Origin: Conchiformibius kuhniae DSM 17694
GTDB lineage: Bacteria > Pseudomonadota > Gammaproteobacteria > Burkholderiales > Neisseriaceae
DNA length: 64,000 nucleotides
Direction of reading: 5' to 3'
NCBI RefSeq assembly: GCF_000428785.1
Contig: NZ_AUAP01000001.1
Location: forward strand, 1-64,000
Under the pieces are notes generated by a model. That model was given only the letters and a program-made list of their open reading frames with translations. It was not told where the DNA came from and ran no database searches. Positions within the stretch are counted from its first letter, which is position 1. Each line of letters starts with the position of its first letter. The position numbers and the translations under genes were made by a program. Of this stretch, positions 15,512 through 24,437 are shown in pieces.

Positions 15512-16297
15512 TTAACGTCTTCGGGAGCGGGTATGTGGTCGTACATACGTTCCATCTTTACGGTAATAACCACGTACATGCACAGTGCCATACCCACTAT
15601 AAGAAGATGCAGGTTGATAAACAACAGGTGTAGGACATCTACGTTTTTCCCCATTTTTCGTATAGTAGAAATCAATACATCTTGTTTTCTCTCCAAGGCG
15701 TATACCAACATTAGTATCACTATTAAATACCGATGTACTTGCTACTTGTGATGGTACTTCTATTTTTGCCTGCCCCGAATCAGACAAACGATTATTTAAT
15801 TTTGCTGTCTTGGTAAGACCATCTTTCCAGTCTGCCAAGCCAATTTCATATTTTATTTGCTCCGTTAAAACAGCATGGTTTGGGTATCTATCAGGCAAGT
15901 CTTCAAAATATTCAACAAATTCTTTTGCGCGGCTTAATTTACATTTGGCAATCCATGCGGATTGTTCTGGAACAGATTTATATAAAGAAACAAAATAACC
16001 ACATTGATGAATCGCATCTTTGAAAGTTTTAGCATCTCTCCTGATACTGCTGGACTTCAACACATCGGTTTCACTATCCGCCAAACTTTCTATCAATTTG
16101 CTACCTACTTGTTCAAGTCTTTCAGCAGCTTCTCTACGACATTGTTCCTGCCCCCTCATAGAATTTTGGCTACTTACCATGCAAGTCAGCATATTGAAGG
16201 CAATACTTTGCTTTTCTGTAGTTATACTAGTACCATTATGAGCAAATAAAAATTGCCCACTAAAAAATAAAATTCCAATTAACCAAAGTCGTTTCAT
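15512..16297 (-). CDS. Exported protein of unknown function (phage cargo)
   Basis: This 261-residue protein has a clear signal peptide (MKRLWLIGILFFSGQFLFA). The mature part is helical with several Cys residues that could form disulfides. The last 50 residues are rich in Tyr, Gly and Arg (GYYRKDGTYVRPHTRSRRR). I do not recognise the family. GC is lower than in the flanking head genes. It lies between a PIN toxin-like gene and the C4/KilA-N unit and has its own terminator, so it is probably a lysogenic cargo gene acting in the envelope or periplasm. A TTG start 9 nt earlier is less likely. Confidence 0.62.
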   Translation of the reverse strand: MKRLWLIGILFFSGQFLFAHNGTSITTEKQSIAFNMLTCMVSSQNSMRGQEQCRREAAERLEQVGSKLIESLADSETDVLKSSSIRRDAKTFKDAIHQCGYFVSLYKSVPEQSAWIAKCKLSRAKEFVEYFEDLPDRYPNHAVLTEQIKYEIGLADWKDGLTKTAKLNNRLSDSGQAKIEVPSQVASTSVFNSDTNVGIRLGEKTRCIDFYYTKNGEKRRCPTPVVYQPASSYSGYGTVHVRGYYRKDGTYVRPHTRSRRR

Positions 16298-16390
16298 TTG
16301 CTTCAAATTCCGTCAAATTTAAAGCAAAATATTGTAAAGCCGTTTTAACAAAAACTCAAACCAAAACCGCCCTGCGGCGGCTTCTGAAAA

Positions 16391-16756
16391 TCATCTTTCC
16401 CGTTCAATCAAAAACTTATTATTTAAGCCGTTATCCAAAGTCAGCAAGGTCAGTCCATGTACCAAAGCCGTTGCCAACACGATATTGTCCGCCAATTTGA
16501 TTTTATGGCGCTTTCGCAATTCAACCGCCTTGTTTTGCACGGGTTTGTCCATTTCCAAATGGCGGACTTGGCTTAAAAAAGCCGTCAGTTCCTGCTCATC
16601 GCAGGGCGTGATGTCGTGGTATCCCAATAATTCAATCCGGTTTACCACGCTCACGCAGCATTCCGCAAACGGCACATTCCGCATCAATTTGATTGCCTGT
16701 TCGTTTTGGTTGTACAAGCCCAAAATAAAACAGGTGTCCAGCAAATATTTACTCAT
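16391..16756 (-). CDS. PIN-domain toxin (VapC-like)
   Basis: This 121-residue PIN protein has the acidic residues of the family in order: Asp in YLLDTCF, Glu in NRIELLGY, Asp in KLADNIVLATA and Asp in TLDNGLN. VapC toxins cut tRNA or rRNA in the cytoplasm. The ATG overlaps the antitoxin stop by 8 nt, as in typical vapBC operons. The start at 16756 is chosen over upstream codons that lie inside the antitoxin gene. The pair is inserted between the gp6-like connector and the other cargo genes. Confidence 0.83.
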   Translation of the reverse strand: MSKYLLDTCFILGLYNQNEQAIKLMRNVPFAECCVSVVNRIELLGYHDITPCDEQELTAFLSQVRHLEMDKPVQNKAVELRKRHKIKLADNIVLATALVHGLTLLTLDNGLNNKFLIERER

Positions 16757-16955
16757 CGCGCAGGGCTTTCTGCACGGCCACGGGGTCGTTGCCGAAACTT
16801 TCCAAACGTTTGCCTTGCACAAATTGCGCCACGCTGGGCGGTTGTACCAGCGTGCTGATGTGTTGGAGCAGATAATGCTCCAAGCTCATGCCCGCCTGTT
16901 GCGCCTGTGTGATGACGGCACGCTCTACGTTAAGCGGCAAATCCAAAGTAATCAT
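16749..16955 (-). CDS. Antitoxin partner of the PIN protein
   Basis: This 68-residue protein starts MITLDLPLNVERAV, with AAGGATAATATC before the ATG. The N-terminal strand-helix-helix layout resembles small DNA-binding antitoxins. The C-terminal 25 residues (Gln/Val/Arg-rich, AVQKALRDE end) look like the flexible toxin-wrapping tail. It precedes and overlaps the PIN gene by 8 nt. It likely represses its own promoter, in the 17.0-kb gap. Confidence 0.75.
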   Translation of the reverse strand: MITLDLPLNVERAVITQAQQAGMSLEHYLLQHISTLVQPPSVAQFVQGKRLESFGNDPVAVQKALRDE

Positions 16956-17036
16956 GATATTATCCTTTTGTTTTGCATATTGTTCCAACTTCAGGAAATC
17001 ATACCATATTCAAAAGCCCATAGTAAAATGACCGTT

Positions 17037-17351
17037 TCACACGCCCGCCCGTTTGCGGTATTTGTCCAGCAGCCTTTCGGCAGCAAGCGGACGCTCGGCG
17101 CTGTCTTCGCGGTGGGCGTACCGCCACGAAAAAACCAGCAATATGGCGGTTTGAATATCGCGGTTGAGCAATACGCCGTCCGTTTCTCCTGCCGCTTCGC
17201 CCGCTGCCCGTTCCTGCTCGTCCGTATAAAGCGGACAGTTCAGATAGGCGCGGCAATGTTCTACCGCGCCGTCCAACAGCAGTTGCAACAGCGTGTCTTC
17301 TTCATCGCCGTCTATGCGGGCGTGCAGCTTTGCCAGTTCCAGCGCAATCAT
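17037..17351 (-). CDS. Head-tail connector (HK97 gp6-like)
   Basis: This 104-residue helical protein has the gp6-like pattern: LELAKLHARIDGDEEDTLLQLLL, AV-HCRAYLN, then DIQTAILLVFSWRYAHRED. The family forms a ring below the portal. Its ATG overlaps the upstream gene's stop by 4 nt. The next canonical connector genes follow only after about 3.2 kb of cargo. Confidence 0.82.
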   Translation of the reverse strand: MIALELAKLHARIDGDEEDTLLQLLLDGAVEHCRAYLNCPLYTDEQERAAGEAAGETDGVLLNRDIQTAILLVFSWRYAHREDSAERPLAAERLLDKYRKRAGV

Positions 17352-17626
17352 GTGCCGTCCGCAGGGGGATTTTCGCCATTACCGTTGTTTTCGGCAGGCG
17401 GGTTATTTGTGTTGTTGCCGTTATTGTCTGCGGGCGGGGTACTCTCATCTGCGGGCGGCGTGTTGGGCGCGGGCGGCATATCAGATTTGGACTTTTTACC
17501 GTCTTTCAGGCAGCCTGCCTCACGGGCGGCTTCTTCCAATTCGGGCGGACATTCATCGCCCTTTTGATAGTGGACGGGGTAAAACGCGCCGTCAGGCACG
17601 CCGTAAAAGGGTTTAATCAGTTTCAT
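17348..17626 (-). CDS. Small hypothetical protein between capsid and connector genes
   Basis: This 92-residue protein has an ordered N-terminal 40 residues (KLIKPFYGVPDGAFYPVHYQ) and a low-complexity Pro/Asn/Ala tail. Comparable short proteins occur between major capsid and connector genes of HK97-like phages. They may be head-decoration or packaging-helper proteins, but the function is not established. It overlaps the gp6-like gene by 4 nt. Confidence 0.62.
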   Translation of the reverse strand: MKLIKPFYGVPDGAFYPVHYQKGDECPPELEEAAREAGCLKDGKKSKSDMPPAPNTPPADESTPPADNNGNNTNNPPAENNGNGENPPADGT

Positions 17627-17682
17627 CTTGTTTTTTCCTTGTCAGGCTGCCTGAAACCTGCTTCGGGCAGCCTTGTTAGGGG

Positions 17683-18927
17683 TTAGGCGGCAATTTTCAA
17701 CAGGCGCACCGCTTCGGGGTTGTTTACACCGCCGCCCGTGCGTTTGGTGGTATAAAACTGCACAAAAGGCTTGCGCGTATAAGGGTCGCGCAAAATAGAC
17801 ACGCCTTTGCGGTCAAGCACCATATAGGCGCGTTTCATATCGCCAAACGCAATCGGCAGCGCATTGGCGGCAACATCGGGCATTTCCGCCACTTCATAGC
17901 AGGGATAGCCCAACAGCGTGCTGGGTTGTCCCGTCTGCAAGCTCGGCTGCCACAGGTAATTATTGGTGCTGTCTTTCAGCTTGCGGACGGCGGCAAGGGT
18001 TTTGCGGTTCATGATAAACACCGCACCTTGCGAAAACTTGGCAGGCAGGTCATACACCAAATCAATAATGCTGTCGGCGGTCAAACCGTTGGCACTGCCG
18101 CTTTTAACGGTTTTAATCGCACCAAACGGGTGTTTGTTGGCATTGGTTGCGCCTTCCACATAGGTCAGCAGCCCGAAAGGTTTGCCTTTTTCGCCGTCGC
18201 CGCTAATAAAGGCTTTGTTTTCCTGAAGCGAAAACTCCGCCTGTACTTCTTCTGCCAAGAATTTTTCCAAATTGATTTCGGCATCATCCAAAATCTGCTG
18301 CGTGGCGGCAGGGTTGGCATAAATCTCGCCCGTTTCAAATTTCAGTTGTTTGAACGTGGGCGTATTGGTGTTGTTGCGGGCATCTTCTTCGCCCACCCAG
18401 CCCGATGTCGCGCCGTGCAGGTTATACAGCTTTTCAAAATGCGGCGTGGAAACGGTCTGAACATGAAAAATCCGCCGCAACGGGGAAAATTCCTGCAATT
18501 TGTCGGTAATGCTTCTGTCCCACTCGTCCGGCACCAAATAGCCGCCGTTTGCGCTGTCGGATTTTTTCAATTCGGCACGTTCTTCGCCGCGCCGCATAAA
18601 CGCCAATACCGCTTCGGCGTGTGCCTGTGCGTCCTTATCGGGTTTGCCTGTGCCGCCGTTCAGTTGCGCGGCGGCAAACTGTTCGTTCAGGGCATTCAGC
18701 GCGGCTTCGGCGGCAGTCAGTTTTTCCGTCAGCGATTGCACGCTTTCGCTGTCGGCGGTTTTTGCCAATTTTGCCTGCAAATCGGCAATTTCTTGGGTTT
18801 TTTCAGTTTTAAATTCTTCAATACCCTTTGCCAGTTTTGCCAGCAGGGTATTGGCATCGGGGGCTTCGCCTTGCGCAAATACGCCAAGCAAGCCGCGTTT
18901 CGGGGTAAAAGTCGGTCTTTGTTTCAT
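17683..18927 (-). CDS. Major capsid protein (HK97 family)
   Basis: This 414-residue capsid protein has a charged helical N-terminal delta domain (about residues 15-110) that probably acts as the scaffold and is removed by the adjacent protease. From about residue 120 the HK97 fold follows (SGGYLVPDEWDRSI start, then PFVQFYTTKRTGGGVNNPEAVRLL at the end). Gene order portal-protease-capsid is standard. Confidence 0.93.
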   Translation of the reverse strand: MKQRPTFTPKRGLLGVFAQGEAPDANTLLAKLAKGIEEFKTEKTQEIADLQAKLAKTADSESVQSLTEKLTAAEAALNALNEQFAAAQLNGGTGKPDKDAQAHAEAVLAFMRRGEERAELKKSDSANGGYLVPDEWDRSITDKLQEFSPLRRIFHVQTVSTPHFEKLYNLHGATSGWVGEEDARNNTNTPTFKQLKFETGEIYANPAATQQILDDAEINLEKFLAEEVQAEFSLQENKAFISGDGEKGKPFGLLTYVEGATNANKHPFGAIKTVKSGSANGLTADSIIDLVYDLPAKFSQGAVFIMNRKTLAAVRKLKDSTNNYLWQPSLQTGQPSTLLGYPCYEVAEMPDVAANALPIAFGDMKRAYMVLDRKGVSILRDPYTRKPFVQFYTTKRTGGGVNNPEAVRLLKIAA

Positions 18928-18930
18928 GTT

Positions 18931-19761
18931 TTAACCTTTCAAGTTATCCAGTAATTGTTGCAATGCTTCGGGGTCGGGGGTGTCAGCGCGTGGCATGACG
19001 GGTACGGCAGCGCGGGGCGTGCCGTGTTTGTAGCTTTGGATAATGGCGCGGGCTTGGCTGCGGCTGTAACCTTGTGCGCGTAAGGCACTTTCAATTTGTG
19101 CTTTGGCTTTGCGTTCCGCGCCGCCGTTGTCAGGGTCGGATACGGGGGCATCGTGCAGCTTGGCGGTGGCAAAGCCTTCGGCAAGGGCGGTGTCGGCATT
19201 GAGCCATGTTTCTTTATCCATCATGGCGGCAATATCGGCTTGGTCTTTGCCGGTGCGGGCGGCATACAGGCTTGCCATGGCTTCGTCAATTTGGGCGAGC
19301 AGGTCTATGCTTTGCGCCAATTCATGACGGTTGCCCCATACTGCACCCCAAGCATTGTGTATCATCACAAACGCGCCATCGCCGATTAGGATTTCATCGC
19401 CCGCCATCGCAATCACGCTGGCGGCAGATGCGGCATCGCCGATAATCTGCACGGTGATTTTGTGCGGGTGCGCCCGCAGCAGGTTGTAGATGCCGATGCC
19501 TTCAAAATAGCTGCCGCCCGGACTGTTGATGGATACGGTAACATCTTGCCGCTCTGCCAAGAAAGCGGATACCCGCTCGGCAGTAACGGGCTTGTCGCAC
19601 CAGTCATCGCCGACAATGCCGTACAGTTCCAAGACGGTTTCGCCCGCTTGGGCGCGGGCGGTTTTGTCGGGTTGCCAATGGTTCAGGGCTTCATGAGGCG
19701 GGTCAAAGCTGATTTGGGTGCTTTGACGGGCTTGGATTTCGGGCAATTTAATCAGGCTCAT
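18931..19761 (-). CDS. ClpP-type prohead maturation protease
   Basis: This 276-residue ClpP-fold protease has Ser (GDAASAAS, about residue 112), His (MIHNAWG, about 135) and a later Asp as its likely triad. The SINSPGGS motif is also typical. It trims the scaffold domain of the capsid protein. The start MSLIKLPEIQ at 19761 is chosen because the upstream open codons lie within the portal gene; the two overlap by 14 nt. The C-terminal 70 residues are a linker not found in housekeeping ClpP. Confidence 0.9.
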   Translation of the reverse strand: MSLIKLPEIQARQSTQISFDPPHEALNHWQPDKTARAQAGETVLELYGIVGDDWCDKPVTAERVSAFLAERQDVTVSINSPGGSYFEGIGIYNLLRAHPHKITVQIIGDAASAASVIAMAGDEILIGDGAFVMIHNAWGAVWGNRHELAQSIDLLAQIDEAMASLYAARTGKDQADIAAMMDKETWLNADTALAEGFATAKLHDAPVSDPDNGGAERKAKAQIESALRAQGYSRSQARAIIQSYKHGTPRAAVPVMPRADTPDPEALQQLLDNLKG

Positions 19762-21001
19762 CGTCTTTTTCCTTATTGGTTCGGTCTTTGCCTTGCTGCG
19801 GCGGTCGCAATTTGTCGGCTTCGGGGTCGGCGATACGCGGCGAATCGCTGATTTCGCGCACTTCGTTTTGCGTGAGCCAGCCGCCGTGTCCGCCGCTACC
19901 CAAGGCTTTAGCAAAAAATTCCGCCTGTTCTTTCAGGCTGCCGCGCAACAACGCCCCTGCGTTAAATTTGAATACATAACGGTCTTGCTCTTGGGCGTTC
20001 AGCAGGCTGCGGTTGAGTGCCTGTTCCCAAGCGGTCAGCCACGGCAGCAGCCCGTATTTGTGAAAAAACAAACCCAATTCGCTGATGCCGCTACCCCAAC
20101 TGGTATCGTCCATCATCAACAGGGGGCGCGGCACGGCAAACAGGCGGGCGATTTCTTCAATTTGGTGGTTGCGTTGTTCAATATGCTGGGCATCGCTGGC
20201 GGTATTCGCCCATTTTTCCGCTTTTAAACCCTCTTCCAAAATCATAAAGTCGCCCGCCTTATCCGCGCCCTTGTGCCGCTCGTGCAGGCTGTGTTTCAGC
20301 CGCTCGTAAGCCTTATCGCTTAAGGCATTGGGCGCAGACAGCGCACCGCCTGCCAATACGCCGTTTTGAAACAGGCTTTCGGCGGCGGTTTCCGCATCAA
20401 AAGCAATACCCAGTGCCTTTTTCGCCAGTTTGACCCGCGAAATACCGACAATCCCGTCATCGCTAAAATCACGGATATGCAGCATTTGGCTGCCGTCCAA
20501 ATCCAGCAACGCCCCGTCTTTACGGGTAATTCGGTAGCGCAGGCTGAAATCGGGGTTTTGCTCTGCCTGTACCTGCATCGGGTGGATAGGGTGCAATGCC
20601 AGCACTTTACCGCCCACGCCGCGCACAATGCGGGCATAGGCATTGCCGTATTGCAACACCCAGCCCTGCATCAGCAGGCGGAACTCATAGGCGGTTTGGT
20701 AGGCATTGGGCTGTTTTTTCAACAGGCGGTAAAGCGGATTGTCCGTTGCCGCCTGTTTGCCCTCATCATCGTGTATCAGATTAAGCGGCAGCATGGCAAC
20801 GCTTTGGGCAATCAGGGTAACGCAACGGTACAACGCCATATTCGCCAATGCTTTGCGTCCGTTGCTGTTTACCCCGCTTTGGGTCTGCCCCGTGCGGATA
20901 AATTCCAATACCTCAGGGTCATTCAGGCTGTCAAAGCTCTGCCCGCCCGATTCGGCGCGGACACGGGCGGATTTTTTGGTTTTGTGTTTGTCTTTTGCCA
21001 T
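19748..21001 (-). CDS. Portal protein (HK97 family)
   Basis: This 417-residue protein has the phage portal pattern: NGRKALANMALYRCVTLIAQSVAMLPL, then FPVPRPLL-like VPRPLLMMDDTSWGSGISELG and FHKYGLLPWLTAWEQALN. It forms the dodecameric ring through which terminase pumps DNA. The C-terminus is basic and acidic low complexity. Confidence 0.92.
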   Translation of the reverse strand: MAKDKHKTKKSARVRAESGGQSFDSLNDPEVLEFIRTGQTQSGVNSNGRKALANMALYRCVTLIAQSVAMLPLNLIHDDEGKQAATDNPLYRLLKKQPNAYQTAYEFRLLMQGWVLQYGNAYARIVRGVGGKVLALHPIHPMQVQAEQNPDFSLRYRITRKDGALLDLDGSQMLHIRDFSDDGIVGISRVKLAKKALGIAFDAETAAESLFQNGVLAGGALSAPNALSDKAYERLKHSLHERHKGADKAGDFMILEEGLKAEKWANTASDAQHIEQRNHQIEEIARLFAVPRPLLMMDDTSWGSGISELGLFFHKYGLLPWLTAWEQALNRSLLNAQEQDRYVFKFNAGALLRGSLKEQAEFFAKALGSGGHGGWLTQNEVREISDSPRIADPEADKLRPPQQGKDRTNKEKDDEPD

Positions 21002-21011
21002 AAGTTACTGT

Positions 21012-22700
21012 CTATAAAAAACGCAAACCGCGCTGTTCATATACCGAGCGGCGCGATTGCGGGTTCAATGCCATCAGCGAAACGGCGTTAAACAGGGCTA
21101 TCAAAGGGTCAATTTTTGCCGTGCCGGAAGCCTGTTTGGTAATCAAAATACCGTTGGCACGCGCTTCCACACGGGCATTGCCCACCACCCAATTCATCAT
21201 CGCGCTGCCGCCGTGTTTCAGGCAGCCTTCGGCAAGTTTGCGTTCGGCGGTTTTAATCGCCGAACCGAGTTTCCAGCCCTGCGAGATTCCGATAATGGCA
21301 TCTTCCGGCAGCCCGCGTGCCAGCATTGCGTCCAAAATCGCGCCCACGCCGTGCGGGTCAAGCCCGATTTTGTCCAACAGCCCGCTTTCAAATATATCGG
21401 CACAAATGGCGGCAACATCATCGGTGTCTTCGCCGATGTGGTTTACCAGAGTCAAATCGCCGGCGCGGGCAAAATCGTGCAGTTTCGGCGCGATTTCCTT
21501 ACGGCGTTGCAGCACGGACGGGTGCGCCCATGCGTGATGCCATGCCAGCCATTGGCGCGGATTGCTGCGGCTGCGCCCCACCACCGCCAAACCGAGCAGG
21601 TCGTCCAAGCCGCCGCCGTCTATGCCGATGGTGATGACTTCGCTTTCGGCGACAATATCGTCCAGCGAACAGTTGGCAATGGCGGCGGCTTCCCAAAACT
21701 CCGCGCCCGCCCAATAATCCGCCGACAGCGAAAGTCCGATTTCAACGTTTAGATGTTTCGCCATAAAACGGCGCAGCGCGGTTTCGCCATCGTGCCGCGC
21801 CGTGGCAAATTCGCCCAGCAAAAAGGCTTCCGATACGGAAGCCCCCAAGTTTGGATTGGTGATGTAAAAATTTTCAGGCAGCTTGTGCCGTCCGTCCGCC
21901 AGCATGGCGGGCGGAAATTCGTATAACACGGGCAGAAAACGTTTGTTTTCTACTTTGCCATCGCGCACGGCGCGGGCGCGTTTGAGCAGGTCGGCAAATA
22001 CGCCCGCAGGGGCTTCGTCCGAATGGGTGGACAGGTAAATCACAAAGCCTTCGGGTCGCGCTGCCAAGCCGCCTTTGGCTTCAATAAACATATCGGCGGC
22101 TTTGGGGCGTTTGCCGAACAGCCAGACTTCCTCAATCAACACGCCCGTGCCTTTGATGCCGGACACGGTGTCGCTTTCGGCGGCGATGACTTTCAATACC
22201 GCACCGGTTTCGCGGTGGACGATTTCGCGGGTGTGGTCGCGCACCTGAAACAGGGCGGACAGCCGCGCATCGGCGCGTATCATGGCTTTGGCGGGTTTAA
22301 AGCTGTTGTTTGCCACTTCTACGGTGGGCGCGATAATAAAAAATTCGGCTTCTGCCCGCCAGTTTAAAATCAGGGCGGTGAGCATAATGCCCGCGCTGAT
22401 GGTGGACTTGGCGTTTTTCTTTGAGATTAAAAGAAAAAACTCTTGTATCAACCGTTCGCCCGTGTTGGGGTTGTATGCGCCGAACACGGCGGCGACAAAA
22501 TCGTAAATCCATTGCCGCGTTACCATGCCGATTTTCGGCACGCCCGCCACATCGGGCAGCACCAGTTCTTTGAATACCCGCAATGCCAAGTCTGCCTGTT
22601 CGGGGAACAGTGCGCCGCAGGGTATCAGGCTTTGTTTTTTGACTATGCGGCTTTGCCAATCGGGGCAAGCAGTGCTGTAATGGGGGTAAGGGTGGCGCAT
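21012..22700 (-). CDS. Terminase large subunit
   Basis: This 562-residue packaging motor has a Walker A-like SKKNAKST at residues 93-100 and a Walker B-like GVLIEEVW at about 185 in the ATPase half. The nuclease half has GIDGGGLDDLLGL (about 345) and KIDPLIALFNAV near the end. It cuts and pumps concatemeric DNA into the prohead. It follows the small subunit by 1 nt. Confidence 0.93.
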   Translation of the reverse strand: MRHPYPHYSTACPDWQSRIVKKQSLIPCGALFPEQADLALRVFKELVLPDVAGVPKIGMVTRQWIYDFVAAVFGAYNPNTGERLIQEFFLLISKKNAKSTISAGIMLTALILNWRAEAEFFIIAPTVEVANNSFKPAKAMIRADARLSALFQVRDHTREIVHRETGAVLKVIAAESDTVSGIKGTGVLIEEVWLFGKRPKAADMFIEAKGGLAARPEGFVIYLSTHSDEAPAGVFADLLKRARAVRDGKVENKRFLPVLYEFPPAMLADGRHKLPENFYITNPNLGASVSEAFLLGEFATARHDGETALRRFMAKHLNVEIGLSLSADYWAGAEFWEAAAIANCSLDDIVAESEVITIGIDGGGLDDLLGLAVVGRSRSNPRQWLAWHHAWAHPSVLQRRKEIAPKLHDFARAGDLTLVNHIGEDTDDVAAICADIFESGLLDKIGLDPHGVGAILDAMLARGLPEDAIIGISQGWKLGSAIKTAERKLAEGCLKHGGSAMMNWVVGNARVEARANGILITKQASGTAKIDPLIALFNAVSLMALNPQSRRSVYEQRGLRFL

Positions 22701-22701
22701 A

Positions 22702-23244
22702 TCAGTGGGTTACGGCGGAAAATAAGCTGTTTTGCTTGTCGGGCGGCGGCGGCATGGGGGCAAACAGGCTGTTTTGCACCACTTGGCGGGCGGCTTCGGC
22801 TTCCGCGCCTTTTTTGCCTTGGTCGCCGATTTTGCCGTGCGCGAAAGGCAGCAGGGCTTTGGCTGACTCTTGCTGTTGTTTGCTTAAGGCAATCACGCCG
22901 AGCATATGCAGGGTGAGCAGGTCTTTGGGGTCAGACAGGGTGTAGGTTTGTCCGTCCAGTTCCACCGTTTCGCCGTTGAAGACGGCGCGGGCGCGCGCGG
23001 GCGGTATGGCGGGTGCGGCTTCGGTCGGCGCGGGCGTTTCCGCTTTTGCGGCAGGGTTTGTCGGTGTATTTTGTGCCATTGCCGTCATCAGGGCTTGCAC
23101 TTCGGGCTGTTTTGCCAAGCGTGCGCCTGCCGCGCTGGCGGTTTTTTTGCTGTATCCGGCTTCTATTGCGGCTTCTTTATTGCTGGCCCCGCGCACGCGG
23201 GCGGCGGCAAACAGGCGGTATTTTTCTTCTTTGCTGCGTTCCAT
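22702..23244 (-). CDS. Terminase small subunit
   Basis: This 180-residue protein has an N-terminal helix-turn-helix (SKEEKYRLFAAARVRGASNKEAAIEAGYSKKT) that binds the packaging site. An Ala/Pro linker and an oligomerisation region follow. The recognised DNA site should lie nearby, possibly in the 23245-23418 gap, but I see no unambiguous cos or pac sequence. Confidence 0.85.
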   Translation of the reverse strand: MERSKEEKYRLFAAARVRGASNKEAAIEAGYSKKTASAAGARLAKQPEVQALMTAMAQNTPTNPAAKAETPAPTEAAPAIPPARARAVFNGETVELDGQTYTLSDPKDLLTLHMLGVIALSKQQQESAKALLPFAHGKIGDQGKKGAEAEAARQVVQNSLFAPMPPPPDKQNSLFSAVTH

Positions 23245-23418
23245 GATGATGCTCCGTGTGTGGGCGGTGGTTTTTTTTCAGGCTGCCTGAATTTGGCATA
23301 AAATGCTAAAAAATATTGGTGTTTCAGTTTGTTAAAATGGGATTTAACATTTTCTACAGGGGAAAAAATTCTGCGAATGGGAATCTGCGCGGTGTCCGCC
23401 GCCAAGCTGCCCAGACTT

Positions 23419-23733
23419 TTACCGCCCCCCGCCCTTGCTTTCGGCGGCGGTTTTGGCGGCATGGCAATCGGTGCAAAGTGTTTGCAGATTGACCAAATCA
23501 TCTGTGCCGCCGCGTGCGGTGTTAATAATATGGTCGGCTTGCAGGTTTTCGGGCAGACAAACCCGTCCGCAATGGCGGCAAGTGTAGCCGTCCCGCAATA
23601 AAACCTGCTCACGCAACCGCCGCCAAGGTCTGCCGCCGCGCCCTTTGCCCCAATTTTGAACTTCAGGGGCGGATTTGATGCGGGCGGCGGGCGATGCGGT
23701 GATGCGGCTGCCCAATGTTTTTAATCTTGTCAT
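23419..23733 (-). CDS. HNH endonuclease
   Basis: This 104-residue HNH nuclease has zinc-ligand Cys pairs (CRHCGRVC and CTDCH) around a DHI core. HNH proteins upstream of the terminase are common in HK97-type phages and assist terminase cleavage. The ATG at 23733 is preferred over a codon at 23751. Confidence 0.88.
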   Translation of the reverse strand: MTRLKTLGSRITASPAARIKSAPEVQNWGKGRGGRPWRRLREQVLLRDGYTCRHCGRVCLPENLQADHIINTARGGTDDLVNLQTLCTDCHAAKTAAESKGGGR

Positions 23734-23848
23734 GGCGATTGCCCCATGCAAAACCGCCGCAATACACGGGGCAAGCGGCGGTTTTTGATTTAATTTAAAT
23801 TCATTAAACCTAATTTTTGCATAATTTAAACATCAAACCGAACCTTTT

Positions 23849-24358
23849 TCAAGCTGCTTTAACAAGATTTTTGATTAACTGATGGCTATAAATTTGTTTA
23901 AATGCAGAATTTAAATTTTTCTCATACGCTCTTAAACCGACACCCATGCGGGCGGCTTTGTCTTTTTGCGTACCGGTTTCCAAAAATTCCAAATACACCG
24001 CTTCACGGCGGCGGCGCGGCAACTGTTCAATCACATCATTGATTTGACGATACATCATATCGGCACACCACCGAACCGCCCCACCCTTGCGGAAAGCATA
24101 AGGCATTTGCGAGCCGCCCGCACTGCCACCGCCGACATCGCCCGCCATCAAGCGGTAAATCATATTGGGCGGAGAACGGTAAGCGGTTTCATATTCTACC
24201 ACACCACATTTCCATTTTGCCCAACGCAGCAACAACAAACGCACATTCTGTTTTGACACACTCCTATCCTGACCGACCACACTGAATTTATACAAACGAG
24301 CAAGACCTATCGCCAAGCCCTTATTTTTATTTATTCCGCGATTGAATTCGCCGAACAC
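23849..24358 (-). CDS. Late-gene regulator with sigma-region-4-like HTH
   Basis: The protein is up to 169 residues. The C-terminal part (IEQLPRRRREAVYLEFLETGTQKDKAARMG...) is a sigma70 region 4-type helix-turn-helix. Position just ahead of HNH/terminase fits a Q-like, ArpU-like or RinA-like activator of the late operon. The start is uncertain: GTG at 24358 is listed, and GTG at 24259 next to AGGAG is an alternative. Confidence 0.65.
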   Translation of the reverse strand: MFGEFNRGINKNKGLAIGLARLYKFSVVGQDRSVSKQNVRLLLLRWAKWKCGVVEYETAYRSPPNMIYRLMAGDVGGGSAGGSQMPYAFRKGGAVRWCADMMYRQINDVIEQLPRRRREAVYLEFLETGTQKDKAARMGVGLRAYEKNLNSAFKQIYSHQLIKNLVKAA

Positions 24359-24437
24359 AAGATTATGCAGGCAGCTGTCTTAAACAGTCAAGAATACACA
24401 GTCTTTTGTTTTTAAACGGTTCTCATTGTTTTTTAAT

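Noticed and set aside
23245..23418. Possible cos/pac packaging site next to the small terminase
   Set aside because: The spacer has an uptake sequence and AT-rich stretches but no clear cos-like symmetry or repeat that I could defend.
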